Source: Mangifera indica (lineage: Eukaryota; Streptophyta; Magnoliopsida; Sapindales; Anacardiaceae). From it: a DNA stretch of 64,000 bases. The notes under the pieces are model-generated. The model was not told the DNA's origin, ran no database searches, and saw nothing but the letters and a program-made list of their open reading frames with translations. A program made the translations under genes and the position numbers. Every line of letters starts with the position of its first letter. Positions within the stretch are counted from its first letter, which is position 1. This document shows, one piece after another, positions 36,110 through 47,600 of this stretch. Location: contig NC_058145.1 in the NCBI RefSeq assembly GCF_011075055.1, positions 8,031,228 to 8,095,227 on the forward strand, read 5' to 3'.

Positions 36110-36923
36110 ATTTGACCAGTGGTTAGATTGATTAATTGTTTAAATAGATATTACAAATAATATTAAAAAATTTATTTATTTTAATAATAAACATAGATAT
36201 TTTATTTCACTCATTTGAATAATTTTAGTTAGAGTTATTTGTTATTAAATGTTTTTTTTTATAATATTTGTATGCTATGAAAGAAAGTTTTAAATAAAAA
36301 ATTTCTCTTGTTAGTCCATTTATTTATCCTTTTATTTGGTCTTATAACAATAAGATGAATTCCTATTCATATATTTGTTTTAATTCATCCCCTCCTTGGG
36401 GTGGGTTGAAAGATCCAACAAGAGACTCATAAAAATTACCAAAATAATCTCATAATTATATCTCCCAATGATGTTTCTGTGACACCCTATTGTCCAAAGA
36501 TAAACTCAAATAAAAATTATGCAAGTTTCATTTTGTTACTTTTTTAATTTAACAAATTATTGAAAAGTTTAGCTTTTCTTTAAATTAAAAAAAAAAAGAA
36601 AATCATTTGAATGTATGTATGATATAAAAATAAATAGCATATTTATATATATTATTATGTAATTAAATAATTTTAAATTAAAAATAAAAAAATATTTAAT
36701 TAAATAGTAAAATATATAAATATATACCTAAAATAAATACCAATAATATTAGCTATATATGAAGAGTATTTTAGGCTATTAAATAATAAAAAAAAATGTT
36801 AATTTAAAGTCACCTTCTAATTGTATAAACAGATAATGCGCCAACTAAAGCTAACTGTATAATAATGTCTAAATTCAAAATTTGTAATCTCTAAACCAAT
36901 CAGTTTTTGGCAGATAGATATAG
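36110..36923. other. Gene-free AT-rich stretch
   Basis: The first ~40 bp continues the older repeat into which the hAT element inserted; the left flank 32745-32811 is its other half. The remainder is AT-rich with no coding or RNA signal. Confidence 0.4.
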
Positions 36924-37650
36924 GGCCAAATAAAATTTCCCACCCAAAGTATACTGATTTTGCAAGATTCCCCCAGTTAACTTTAAAAATTTTATTTACC
37001 TACTTATAAACGGTTAAAGTTAACATAATCCTAACTTCTGAAAAATTAATCTCATTTTTCACCCTAAACATTTAAAAAGTAATATTTTCTCTCACAAATC
37101 AAGTTTTAAAAAATCACATCTCTAACGGCTTGCCTCTCAACCCCTTCGACGCCTGAGAGACATTGTCTTCCTCTGGGAAGATGACTCATCTTCATTTGGA
37201 AAAATGATCATCTTCACAGACGACAAATACGAGATTGATCGATCTCATCTTTATCTTCTGGAAAGACGATTTCTCTTCTCAGACGATCTCTCTTGGGCAT
37301 CGGAGGGATTGAGATGGCATTGAGGCAAGTCGTCGGAGGAAGAAAAATTGTTGGGAGAGAGAGATGAACGGTGATGACACTGGAGAGAGTAACCAAATAT
37401 TAAAACTAAACCATAGAGAGAAAATATGATTTTTTTTTAAACTTGGTTTAGAAAAAAAATTAGTTTTTTTTAAATTTAAGGGGGAAAAAGTAAACATATT
37501 TAAGTTTATTTTTAATATTAAATATAAATTAATAATTTTATCTTTAAAATTAAAAGATTTAAATAACTATAAGTAGATAAATAGAATTTTTAAAGTTAAC
37601 GAGAGGTACCTTAAAAAATCAGCATACTTGGGTGTGGGGAGAAATCAGGA
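36924..37650. mobile_element. Foldback MULE-type MITE, copy 2 (degraded right end)
   Basis: The left end GGCCAAATAAAATTTCCCACCC and the following GTTAACTTTAAAAATTTTATTTACC match copies 1 and 3. The interior has the family's CATCTTC/GAAGATG hairpins and the ACTAAACCATAGAGA block. The right end (AGCATACTTGGGTGTGGGGAGAAAT) is recognisable but has lost the final CCTTTGGCC, and no target duplication could be assigned. It is non-coding. Confidence 0.75.
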
Positions 37651-38711
37651 TCAAATTGTAATTATATTTATTTCTTTGTTTCCAGTGTCAGACTTGGTTG
37701 GACCCCATGTGCTGATCTTCTCATTGACAGTGGATTCTTTCTGTCAATTAAGATACATCCCACCACCTCAACCTCCCCGCAAACATAATTTAAAAGTTTT
37801 CCGGTTGGAAGATACTTTACACTAAAACCTGGAATATTTCGCTGCACCCCATATCTTTTGATAATGTTTAGTTTCATCCTATAATTTTTACACGTAACCA
37901 ACAAACCTGATTACCTTGAACTAGCAACAGCGAAATTTTACTCGCAATAAACCTAACTCGTTATGCATAATTATGTAAACAAGCTACAGTTTCAATCCTT
38001 CAAAATTACATATAATTGGTTGCCATGACCCATTTTGTTCACAATAGTTACTGATACGAATGAATTGTAAGAGCACATCTGCTTACTTTTTTTATTAAAG
38101 TATCGGATAAATTAAGATTCTTTAAATGTAATAAGAGCTTAAATTTCAAATTTTATCATGAAAATTTTAATATTTTATCCATTTAAATTTATATCTTTAT
38201 ATTAAAAATTTTAATACTCTATCCGAATAAATTTAAATTTTTACTTTAAAAATTTTAATATTTTATCAATTTTACTAAATTTTAGAGTTTTGAAACTGTT
38301 TGTTATTAATCACTAAACTGATAAAATAATCCGGAAAAGAAATTTTGACACATAACAATCGAACATGAGTGGCTTCAACCTACAAGAGAGAATCGAATCA
38401 TTACATATTAATGGAGTTATAAGAAGTGTGAAGTTTATAAGGAAAAAGCATGTGGGAGAATTGAATTTGGGCTGGCGATGATGAATGGCTTTACCTTCAA
38501 ACATTGGAATGGATGCTATGACAGGTTTTTGATTCCCAGATTTGTGGTCCCCATTTCCATGTGCATTTCCCTATCCTTCCCTTCTTCTTTTACTTCCTCT
38601 TCTTTACACCTTTCTCTTTCTTTTTCTTCTTCTTCTTCTTTCTTGAAATCCAACTTTCTAACTCTGCAAACAAATACCCTTCTTTCGGTTGGTTGCTGAA
38701 CATCTCTCAAC
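37651..38711 (+). promoter_or_regulatory. Upstream region and pyrimidine-rich leader of the TMK gene
   Basis: No gene is seen. A CT/TTC-rich tract at 38570-38645 directly precedes the receptor kinase start and is typical of plant 5' leaders. The transcription start cannot be placed. Confidence 0.4.
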
Positions 38712-41700
38712 ATGACAAAACGACTCAGTTTTTGTCTCAAGAGCTTGACTCTTTTTCTCACCATTTGCTCAATCTTTGTCTGTGCAAACTCTCAAATGAA
38801 CGAAACTCCTGACGCTCTAGTGATGTTAGCTCTCAAGAAAAGTCTCAACCCACCCGAATCCCTTGGATGGTCCGACCCAGATCCTTGCAAATGGAACCAC
38901 GTGGTTTGTTCAAATGAATATCGGGTTACCCGTATCCAAATCGGCCACCAAAGTCTACAAGGTACACTTCCCTCTGACCTTCAAAAACTCACTGAACTGG
39001 AGCGCCTAGAGCTCCAATGGAACAACATTTCAGGTCCTCTCCCAAATTTAAACGGGTTAAGTTCATTACAAGTCCTAATGTTAAGTAACAATCAGTTTGA
39101 TTCCGTTCCAAGTAATTTCTTTACCGGGTTATCTTCACTCCAGACTATAGAAATGGATAATAACCCATTTTCTTCCTGGGAAATCCCTCAAAGTATCAAA
39201 AATGCTTCAGGTTTGCAGAATTTTTCAGCAAATTTTGCTAATATTTCAGGTCAAATCCCGGGTTTTCTTGGACCCGATGTGTTTCAAAGTTTAACCAGTT
39301 TGCATCTGGCCTTCAACCAACTAAGTGGTGGGTTACCCACAAGCTTTACTGGTTCACAATTACAGTCTCTATGGCTTAATGGTCAAAATCTTAATGGTGG
39401 GATTGATGTCATACAGAATATGACATCTTTGAAAGAGATTTGGCTGCATTCCAATTCTTTTACTGGTCCTTTGCCTGAATTTTCTACCTTGAATGGATTG
39501 CAAATTTTGAGCTTGAGGGATAATTTCTTTACTGGTCCTGTTCCAGTTTCCTTGACGAAACTTGAAGCTTTAAGCATAGTTAATCTAACTAATAACTTGC
39601 TTCAAGGGCCTATGCCTGAGTTCAAAAGTTCAGTTTCATTGGACATGGTGAAGGATTCTAATAGGTTTTGTTTGCCAACTCCGGGGAGATGTGATTCCAG
39701 GATTGATACACTGCTTTTGATTGTGAAATCAATGGGTTATCCTCCAAAGTTTGCTGAGAATTGGAAGGGTAATGATCCATGTGCTGATTGGATTGGGATA
39801 ACTTGCAGTGATGGGAACATTATTGTTGTTAATTTTCAGAGGATGAATCTTGCAGGTACTGTTTCATCTGAGTTTGCTGCACTTAAGTCGCTACAGAGAC
39901 TGGTTCTCGCTGATAATAATCTCACTGGTTCCATTCCTGAGGAACTCTCCACTTTGCCTGCCTTGAAAGAACTCGATGTCTCGAACAATCAGCTATACGG
40001 AAAAGTCCCAGTTTTTAAGAGTAATGTAATTGTTAGTACCAATGGTAATCCTGATATTGGGAAGGACAAGAGTAGTTCATCTGATGGTTTTTCTTCAGGA
40101 CGTCCAAAAAGTACAGGTTCTGTTAATGGTGCCAATTCTGGGAATGGTCACAAAAAGTCTTCTGTTTTGATAGGAATAATTTTGTTTTGTGTTATTGGGG
40201 GTTTCTTTGTGATTTCTTTGATCGGTTTGTTGGTTTTTTGTCTGTATAAAAAGAAGCAGAAGAAATTTAGCAGAGTACAGAGCCCAAATGCAATGGTGAT
40301 TCATCCTCGTTATTCAGGATCTGATAATGAGAGTGTGAAGATTACAGTTGCTGAATCAAGTGTTAGTGTTGGTGCAATTAGTGAAACACGTACCATTCCT
40401 AGTAGTGAGCATGGTGACATCCAAATGGTTGAAGCAGGAAACATGGTAATTTCTATCCAAGTCTTGAGAAATGTAACAAACAATTTTAGTGAAGAAAATA
40501 TATTGGGGCGAGGAGGCTTTGGGACTGTCTATAAGGGGGAGCTGCATGACGGGACAAAGATTGCAGTGAAAAGAATGGAATCTGGGCTAATTACTGGGAA
40601 AGGACTGGCTGAGTTCAAGTCTGAAATTGCTGTTTTGACGAAGGTTAGGCACCGACATCTTGTTGCTCTTCTTGGGTATTGCTTGGATGGAAATGAGAAG
40701 CTTCTTGTATATGAATACATGCCCCAAGGCACACTAAGTCAGCATATCTTTAATTGGGCAGAAGGAGGGAAACCCCTAGAATGGACCAGAAGGTTGACTA
40801 TTGCCTTAGATGTAGCAAGGGGCGTTGAGTATCTACATAGTCTGGCCCATCAAAGCTTTATACATAGGGACTTAAAGCCTTCAAACATTCTTCTTGGGGA
40901 TGACATGAGGGCAAAAGTTGCAGATTTTGGTTTGGTGCGTCTTGCTCCAGAGGGAAAAGGCTCAATTGAAACAAGAATTGCTGGAACTTTTGGATATCTA
41001 GCACCAGAATATGCAGGTACTTTTGGTTCCAGATTCTCTGCCCCATAATAATCTTTTTAGTCTTTCATCAATTCTTGCTGATAGAAGTTTAAAATTTCTC
41101 ATCTGTACATATTTTAGAAGTGCATGTATATAGTTTTAAAATACTGAGAAAACTAAATTGATGAGCATGGACAGAGCTACTCTATGGTGTGGGGGAGACA
41201 GCGATGAACCATTATAAAGAGATTTTTCTTGATTGGAACACCTTTCATTTAAGAGTTAAGGGCATACCTTGCAATTGAATTTAAGCAAATTTTGACAAAC
41301 AATTCAAGTGTTTACTCATTTGTATTTCTTACAAATCGTTTTATTTATTTCCATTTTTCTCGAAGTTTATCAAGTGCCAAATCTTCTCATTTTATTTCCT
41401 CTTTCTGTATGTTAGTTTGATTTTAGAAGTTATTTATATGCTTTTAAGTAGATTTGTTCTACTTTATGTATTGAACTAAAATAAATTAATGTTCTGATTA
41501 GATTTGTTGTGAATTTGTAATATTTGACCAACACCAGTATGACATGAATTGTAAAACTTGTAATATGCAAATATAAATCTAATAGAATACTACAAATACG
41601 ATATTTGGTATGAATACCTATAACCAAGTTAAAATGTGTTCCGTCTGCTTTCCTCCTTTAGCTTTTCAACAAGATTTTATCCTTTCAATTTTGCAAAAAA

Positions 41701-42378
41701 TTAACTTTCTTTAGCTTAATCATTTTGTTTTCTCGTCCTTGGTAGAGTTTTTTTATATTAGGACTTGTTGTATGGCTTAGTATGTGCATTTAGTTTTTAG
41801 TTGAATTTTCTTTCTGGTTTATTAATACAAACTCTCTCTTTCGTTCAGTGACCGGTCGAGTAACAACTAAAGCGGACGTTTTTAGCTTTGGAGTTATATT
41901 GATGGAACTGATCACAGGTAGAAAAGCTCTAGATGAGAGCCAGCCTGAGGAGAGCATGCACCTTGTAACATGGTTCCGAAGGATGCACATCAACAAGAAC
42001 TCATTTTGCAAGGCAACTGACCCCACAATCGACCTTAATGAAGAAACACTTGCCAGTATCAGCACTGTAGCAGAGCTGGCAGGTTACTGCTGTGCAAGGG
42101 AGCCATATCAAAGGCCTGATATGGGTCATGCTGTGAATGTGTTATCTTCTTTAGTTGAGCTGTGGAAACCAGCTGACCAAAATTCTGAAGATATGTATGG
42201 CATTGACCTGGAGATGTCATTACCACAAGCACTCAAGAAGTGGCAAGCCTATGAAGGTAGAAGCTACTTGGATTCTTCCTCTTCCTCGCTTCTACCCAGC
42301 TTAGATAATACTCAGTCCAGCATACCTACACGCCCGTATGGATTTGCCGAGTCATTCACATCAGCAGATGGGAGATAA
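38712..42378 (+). CDS. TMK1: TMK-type leucine-rich-repeat receptor kinase
   Basis: A plasma-membrane receptor kinase of the TMK family, known for auxin-linked signalling in cell expansion through ABP1/ABL-type partners and Rho GTPases. Exons: 38712-41016 and 41849-42378, with an 832-bp GT-AG intron; 944 aa, matching the family length. Order: signal peptide (~1-28), an N-terminal LRR cap ([14 protein letters not shown]), a first LRR block, the non-LRR island with paired cysteines characteristic of TMKs (FCLPTPGRC, then [13 protein letters not shown]), a short second LRR block, a Ser/Gly-rich juxtamembrane segment, the membrane helix (~483-506) followed by KKKQKK, and a kinase domain with GRGGFG (~598), the ATP lysine in IAVKRM (~617), HRDLKPSN (~718), DFG (~737) and APE. 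All catalytic residues are present. Intron retention would add a short tail and remove the rest of the C-lobe. Confidence 0.95.
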
Positions 42379-43307
42379 GAAGTGTTTGTAAATGGTGGTG
42401 ATGGTAGTTTTGTGTGTTAATTCTTGTTAATGTTTAGTCGTGATCTTGGTCTGACATGAAATTTTTTCAAATTCTTGTTGAATATGTAATTTGAATGATG
42501 TTAATTGGTGTAAGAAATTTTGAAGTTCAAAAGAAGAGGAATTAAATGTTTCATCTTATGGCAGCTTGTGATCATTATGTTGTAACCGTCATTTTGGGTT
42601 TTTTAGTGGCCTTTCCTTAATCAATTATTTTGTATTTTGAGACAATATTACAAGAATAATATTGTTTCTCTCATAATATTATCCCAAATTTACTGTATGT
42701 GCAATGTGGCCAGAATTTATTATATGTGATATTGACTTAAATTAAATGATGATTTTATCACCCTAATTCAACCAATTTCGACACATACCTAGTGGAACTG
42801 AACTATTTGGTTTGGTTACTCCATCATTAGCTATCTGGTTAAACACTATGATATTTTAGATAAATCTTACACTGGTAAAGCATAAGAGAAATGTTGGGTC
42901 TATCTATATTTTGTTTGTGTATTCTAAATCAGTTAAAGATGAGAGAATTTAACTGGTTAAATAGTTTGTCACTCATTAAACTGTTAAAACATATTTTAAC
43001 TTATAAATCGAAAAATAAAACTTTTATGAACTGTGTTTCTAAAGTGATTAATATATTGATAGTAGACCAGAGTATTAGACCGAAGATATTACAAACATCC
43101 ATTAATGTAAGGATTAATTTGATATTGATTTGAATTTAAAAAATTTAATTTGAGATTGATGAAACACATAAATTGAGACTCAAACCTAGCTCGATTTGTA
43201 AAATTGAAATTTGAACTCAACTAAAAAACAATTTGCTTTTAAACTCAATCAAAACTAAACTTAAACTAAATTTAAATTCAATTATTTGAATTGACTAGAA
43301 CTCAGTT
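42379..43307. other. TMK 3' region and gene-free sequence
   Basis: Presumed 3' UTR to about 42700, then AT-rich sequence. The part from about 43130 to 43300 (AAACTCAATCAAAACTAAAC-like) resembles the text near 63800-63990, suggesting a minor dispersed repeat. No gene is seen. Confidence 0.35.
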
Positions 43308-43316
43308 TATTCATAA

Positions 43317-44130
43317 TGCCAAAGGACTATTTTTCTCACCCAAAGTATGTCGTTATCTCAAATTTTATCTCGTTAACTTTGAAAGTCTCATTTACCTACT
43401 CATAGATGGTTAAAATTAACGGTTTCAAGGGTAAAATCATTATTTTATCTGTAATATTAAAAATAAATTAAAATTTAATCTTTTTTTTCCTCCAAAACCC
43501 TAAAAACTAACCATCTTCCCCTAGACAAAATTTTAAAAAATCACGTTTCCCCTTATCGGGTTTAGTTTTCAATCCTCGGCTCCAAATCCAAAGCCATCAT
43601 CGGTGACGAAGCTTCTCGGATGCATCACCATGCTCTGGTGATCTCTCTCCCATCCTCTCGAACATCAATCGATGTAAATTTGACCTGGAAAGATGAAGGC
43701 GAAGATGTTGTCTTTGTTTAGGAAGAAGATTGTCTTCTTAGGAGGTGACGTTTGGGAAGACAAAGAGCTTCATCTCCTAACGAAGCTCTTCGTCTTTCCA
43801 AACCAGATTTGCGTTAGTTAGCATTCCAGAGGAGAGGAGAGAGATCGCCTGAGCATGGTGATGCTTCAGAAAAGCTTCATCACCAGTGATGGCGTCGGAT
43901 TTGGTGCTAGAGATTGAAAACTAAACCATAGGGGGAAATGCCATTTTTTAAAACTTGGTCTAGGGGGAAATGGTTAGTTTTTAGGGTTTAGGGGGCATAA
44001 AAGAGAAAATTTTAAGAGGTTAAGGTTCCGTTAATTTTAACCGTCTATGGATAGATAAATGAGATTTTCAAAATTAACAGAAAAATCTTGAGATAATAGC
44101 ATACTTTGGGTGGAAATAAGTCCTTTGGCC
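43317..44130. mobile_element. Foldback MULE-type MITE, copy 3 (9-bp TSD, near full-length hairpin)
   Basis: This 814-bp element is flanked by the perfect 9-bp repeat TATTCATAA (43308-43316 and 44131-44139). Its ends are TGCCAAAGGACTATTT and, inverted, GGCCAAAGGACTTATTTCCA. The two halves are inverted copies of each other almost to the centre: GGTTTAGTTTTCAATC, CATCACCATGCTC and GATCTCTCTCC blocks on the left each have their reverse complement on the right. Transcribed RNA would fold into a long hairpin. There is no coding capacity. Confidence 0.9.
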
Positions 44131-44139
44131 TATTCATAA

Positions 44140-44625
44140 AATTGAATATAATTCTTGACTTAACTCAAATTTAGTTCATTTAATCCAATCTGTAATTCTA
44201 GCCACCACACTTTTCTTATTTTAATCCAATATTTACTTTAATTGAATTGAATGCATTAATAAAATGGCTTTCTTCCTTTTCCCAACTTTTGGTTATGAAA
44301 TGCACATTCTTTTTTTTGACGAATAAAGGAATAAAACTATGAAAAAACAAACAAACAATTCCAACGTTTCACAAGAAAAACATAATGAAAAAAAAAATAT
44401 TTCCAAAATTAGCTACTGGAGGTTGTTTTCAAAGTGGAGCATAAAAACATATAAAAGATTGGAAAGAATCACAAAAAATTATGCAGAAAAGTTGTACAGT
44501 CAAAGGCTTTTACATTGTATTGTATAACAAATCACAGAAACCAGCCAAGTCTTATGTACTTTATTACAATGGTTTCAACGCTCCGCTTCCGTGGCACCTT
44601 ATTGGATAAATTAAAATCCAAACAT
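44140..44625 (-). other. 3' region of the complex I gene
   Basis: AT-rich sequence downstream of the - strand stop codon, presumably including the 3' UTR nearest 44625. Nothing else is seen. Confidence 0.4.
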
Positions 44626-47600
44626 TCACTTCTTCAGTAGCATTGCACTGCATTGGGCCATGATTTTTGATGCTCTGGTTATGGCATCAGTCATGTAGAA
44701 ATTCTCGATCGCACTACTGAATGGGGTCCAACTCATCTTTTGAGTGCACTCCGGCTTCAAAGAAGGCCCAAAGGTAGCTGATTCTCTCTCGTCCGTATGC
44801 AAGAGGTTTGGTGCCACTGTCCTGATCCGCGATCGGATGGCTCCTAGTGTATCATAAGGCAATCTCATTCCGGCCACCTCAGACAGTGCTCGAATAATCT
44901 TCCAATCGTCCCTGGCATCACCAACGGTTGGAACAGCGGGCAGTGTTTGTTGAGAGCAACCTTCTGTATTTTCATAGGTGCCCTCCTTCTCGCTAAAAGC
45001 TGCAGCTGGAAGAATGACATTGGCACGATACACACAACGGTCACCATGATGGCCCTGATAAACAACAAAGGCATCACTGGGAACCTTGTCCAAGTTGACA
45101 TCATCAGCACCCACGAGGTACACAAACTTTGCAGACTCAAGGCAGTTGCTGGACTGAGGCACAAGTCCAAGATCAAGGGCGGCAGCTTGAGCAGCATTCA
45201 GAAGTAATACATTTAGCCCATTCCAGTCAGGTCTAATGACATTCCCATTTTTTGCAATGGTTTCAACAGCAGAGAAAATAGCATCCTTATCATCCCTCTC
45301 AAAAAGCCCAGCACCAACAATTATAACTGGGTTTTTGGCATTTGAAATGGCGGAGCTGAAGGGGTGATGGCCCTCGGCAATTTCAAGTAGTGTGTTTGGG
45401 CCTGTGCCAAGATGCTGGTGATCGTAATTGAAATCTGTTTCGGGACCGATGTAACCAACCTTGGCATTTGATGCTCGAACTGTCTTGCGGATTCTAGCAT
45501 TTACCATAGCAGCTTCCACCCGTGGCTGGCCAACAATTAAAAAAGAAAAATAGATGGTTACATGACCAGCTCCAAAATTGGAAAAGAAGATATACCAACG
45601 TCACATTCTTCCTTTTTTTTTTTCCTCTTTGGATAAGAAACACTATTTCGGCACATTAAAAAAGTACTCAATTGAAACTCTCATTCAAAAGAAATTGCAT
45701 AAAAACAATAAATAACATGATTTAGTTTGCATATGAAAAGTCTATGCCAAAGCAGTACCTGTGTACCAACCAAAAGAAACAGATCTGCCTTTTCAAGACC
45801 ACTGATGCTAGTATTCATAATGTATCCTGACCGCAGATCAGCACTGGTTTGCATGCCATTTCCTTCACACCATATATTATTTGACCCCATTTTGTTTAAC
45901 AAATCTTTTAGTGCCATCATGGATTCTGCATCAGATAGCTTACCAGCGATCCCAACAATTTCCTCAGGTTCAACTTGATGTGCAATCTCAGCAACCACAG
46001 CTAAAGCATCCCGCCAGCTCACAGCCTTAAAACGCCCATCAGCACTACGAATCATTGGATCATTCAGCCTCTGCCTCTTCAAACCATCATAACAGAAACG
46101 AGTTTTGTCTGATATCCACTCCTCATTTATGTCCTGAAACAAATCAGTGTAGTCATATAGTTAGGTTAACTAGCATCCAGTAGTGTTTAAAGACAAGATA
46201 AACCAAAAGCACCCAAACACTCATGATTTCCTCATCAACACAACAACCGAAAACAAAAACACAACAAGTCAACCCAAAACCCCTTTCCAATGGAGATGAA
46301 TAAAGAAAAAAATGCGGCTGTTGAGTTGTATACGAGTTATATCTCTAAATTAGGAAGCTAATAATTAGGCTGATTGTATCTTTGTAAAATAGGAAAATAC
46401 ATATAATCTTTCCTAAAGTAGGATTTAGAATTTCATATAAATATTGATGTAAATTCATTCTTTTGATATATATATAAAATATTCTCAAAGCTATTCACAT
46501 AGTATTAGAGCCGATATTAGGCTTCTAAGAATTTTTTTCAGTAATCTTGATTTATTTTCTGGCAAAGTCTATATCATTTTCCGACGTTCTTCTCTAGCCA
46601 CTGTGTTTCTGTTCTTTTTCGGTGGCCATGTCTACACCATTGTGATCGAAACAACTTTGTCGACAATCTCCTCAAAAGAGAGCTGTCATTCACCTCCACA
46701 CGCGCTGTCACTCGCCGTCAGTCTTCTCGGTAGCCTCCATCTCCGATCTGTTTCTCCGACAAGCGTGCAACGACATTGCCTCTCCTAGTCAACTTAGAAG
46801 ACACCGACAAGTCAATCTGTGGTGACTGCACCGTCATCGGTCACCAAAATCGTTTGCACACGCCGATTGTTTCCATTTTGGATCGCCTTCTCCGATCTAC
46901 TTTTCCGGTGCAAGTTAACTTACACCGTTGGCACCATTGAACTCAGAAGACTTCGATGAGTAATAACCTCATAGTCTCATCGTCATCCATCGTCGTCACC
47001 GACGTCGGAAAACCAAATAGTGTTGAATTTGCTATTTCTTATTAATGGCCAATGAAGGATCTTCGAAATCAGGTGCATTTACTCCATTTCTCTCATTTCC
47101 TATTATTACTACTGAAAAGTTATTAAGAAGTGTCAATTATACATCATGGTCTGTATCTATAGAATTATGGTTCACAAGACAAGGTTTAAAAGAGCATTTG
47201 ACCATTAGAGCTACCGATTTAAAAGAAATTGAGATTGATAAGGCTAGTTGGGTCAAAATTGATGTTTTACTGTGTGGTTTGTTGTGGCAGTCTATTGACC
47301 CATCTCTCTATCCTATTTACAAGGCCTATAAAACATGCGTTGAAATTTGGAATCAAGCCAAATTACTCTACACTAATGATATTCAAAGGTTATATTCGGT
47401 CATCTCTAGTATGGGTAACCTGAAACAACAAGATATGAGTATACTAGACTTCCTAGGACAGATGTCGTCTTTAAAGACTGAATTTAATGCTATACTGCCT
47501 ACTGGGAAGACTACAGCCGAGAATTTGACACAGTGCGACAAGTTCTTTATGGTTCTGACTCTCACTGCAATCAATCCTAATCTTGCTCCTGTTAGAGATC

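Noticed and set aside
38516..38764. - strand Glu/Lys-rich frame and + strand Phe/Ser-rich frames at the TMK start
   Set aside because: They are produced by the TTC-rich 5' leader and are not coding.
44947..45207. + strand frame inside the complex I gene
   Set aside because: Opposite-strand shadow of the last exon.
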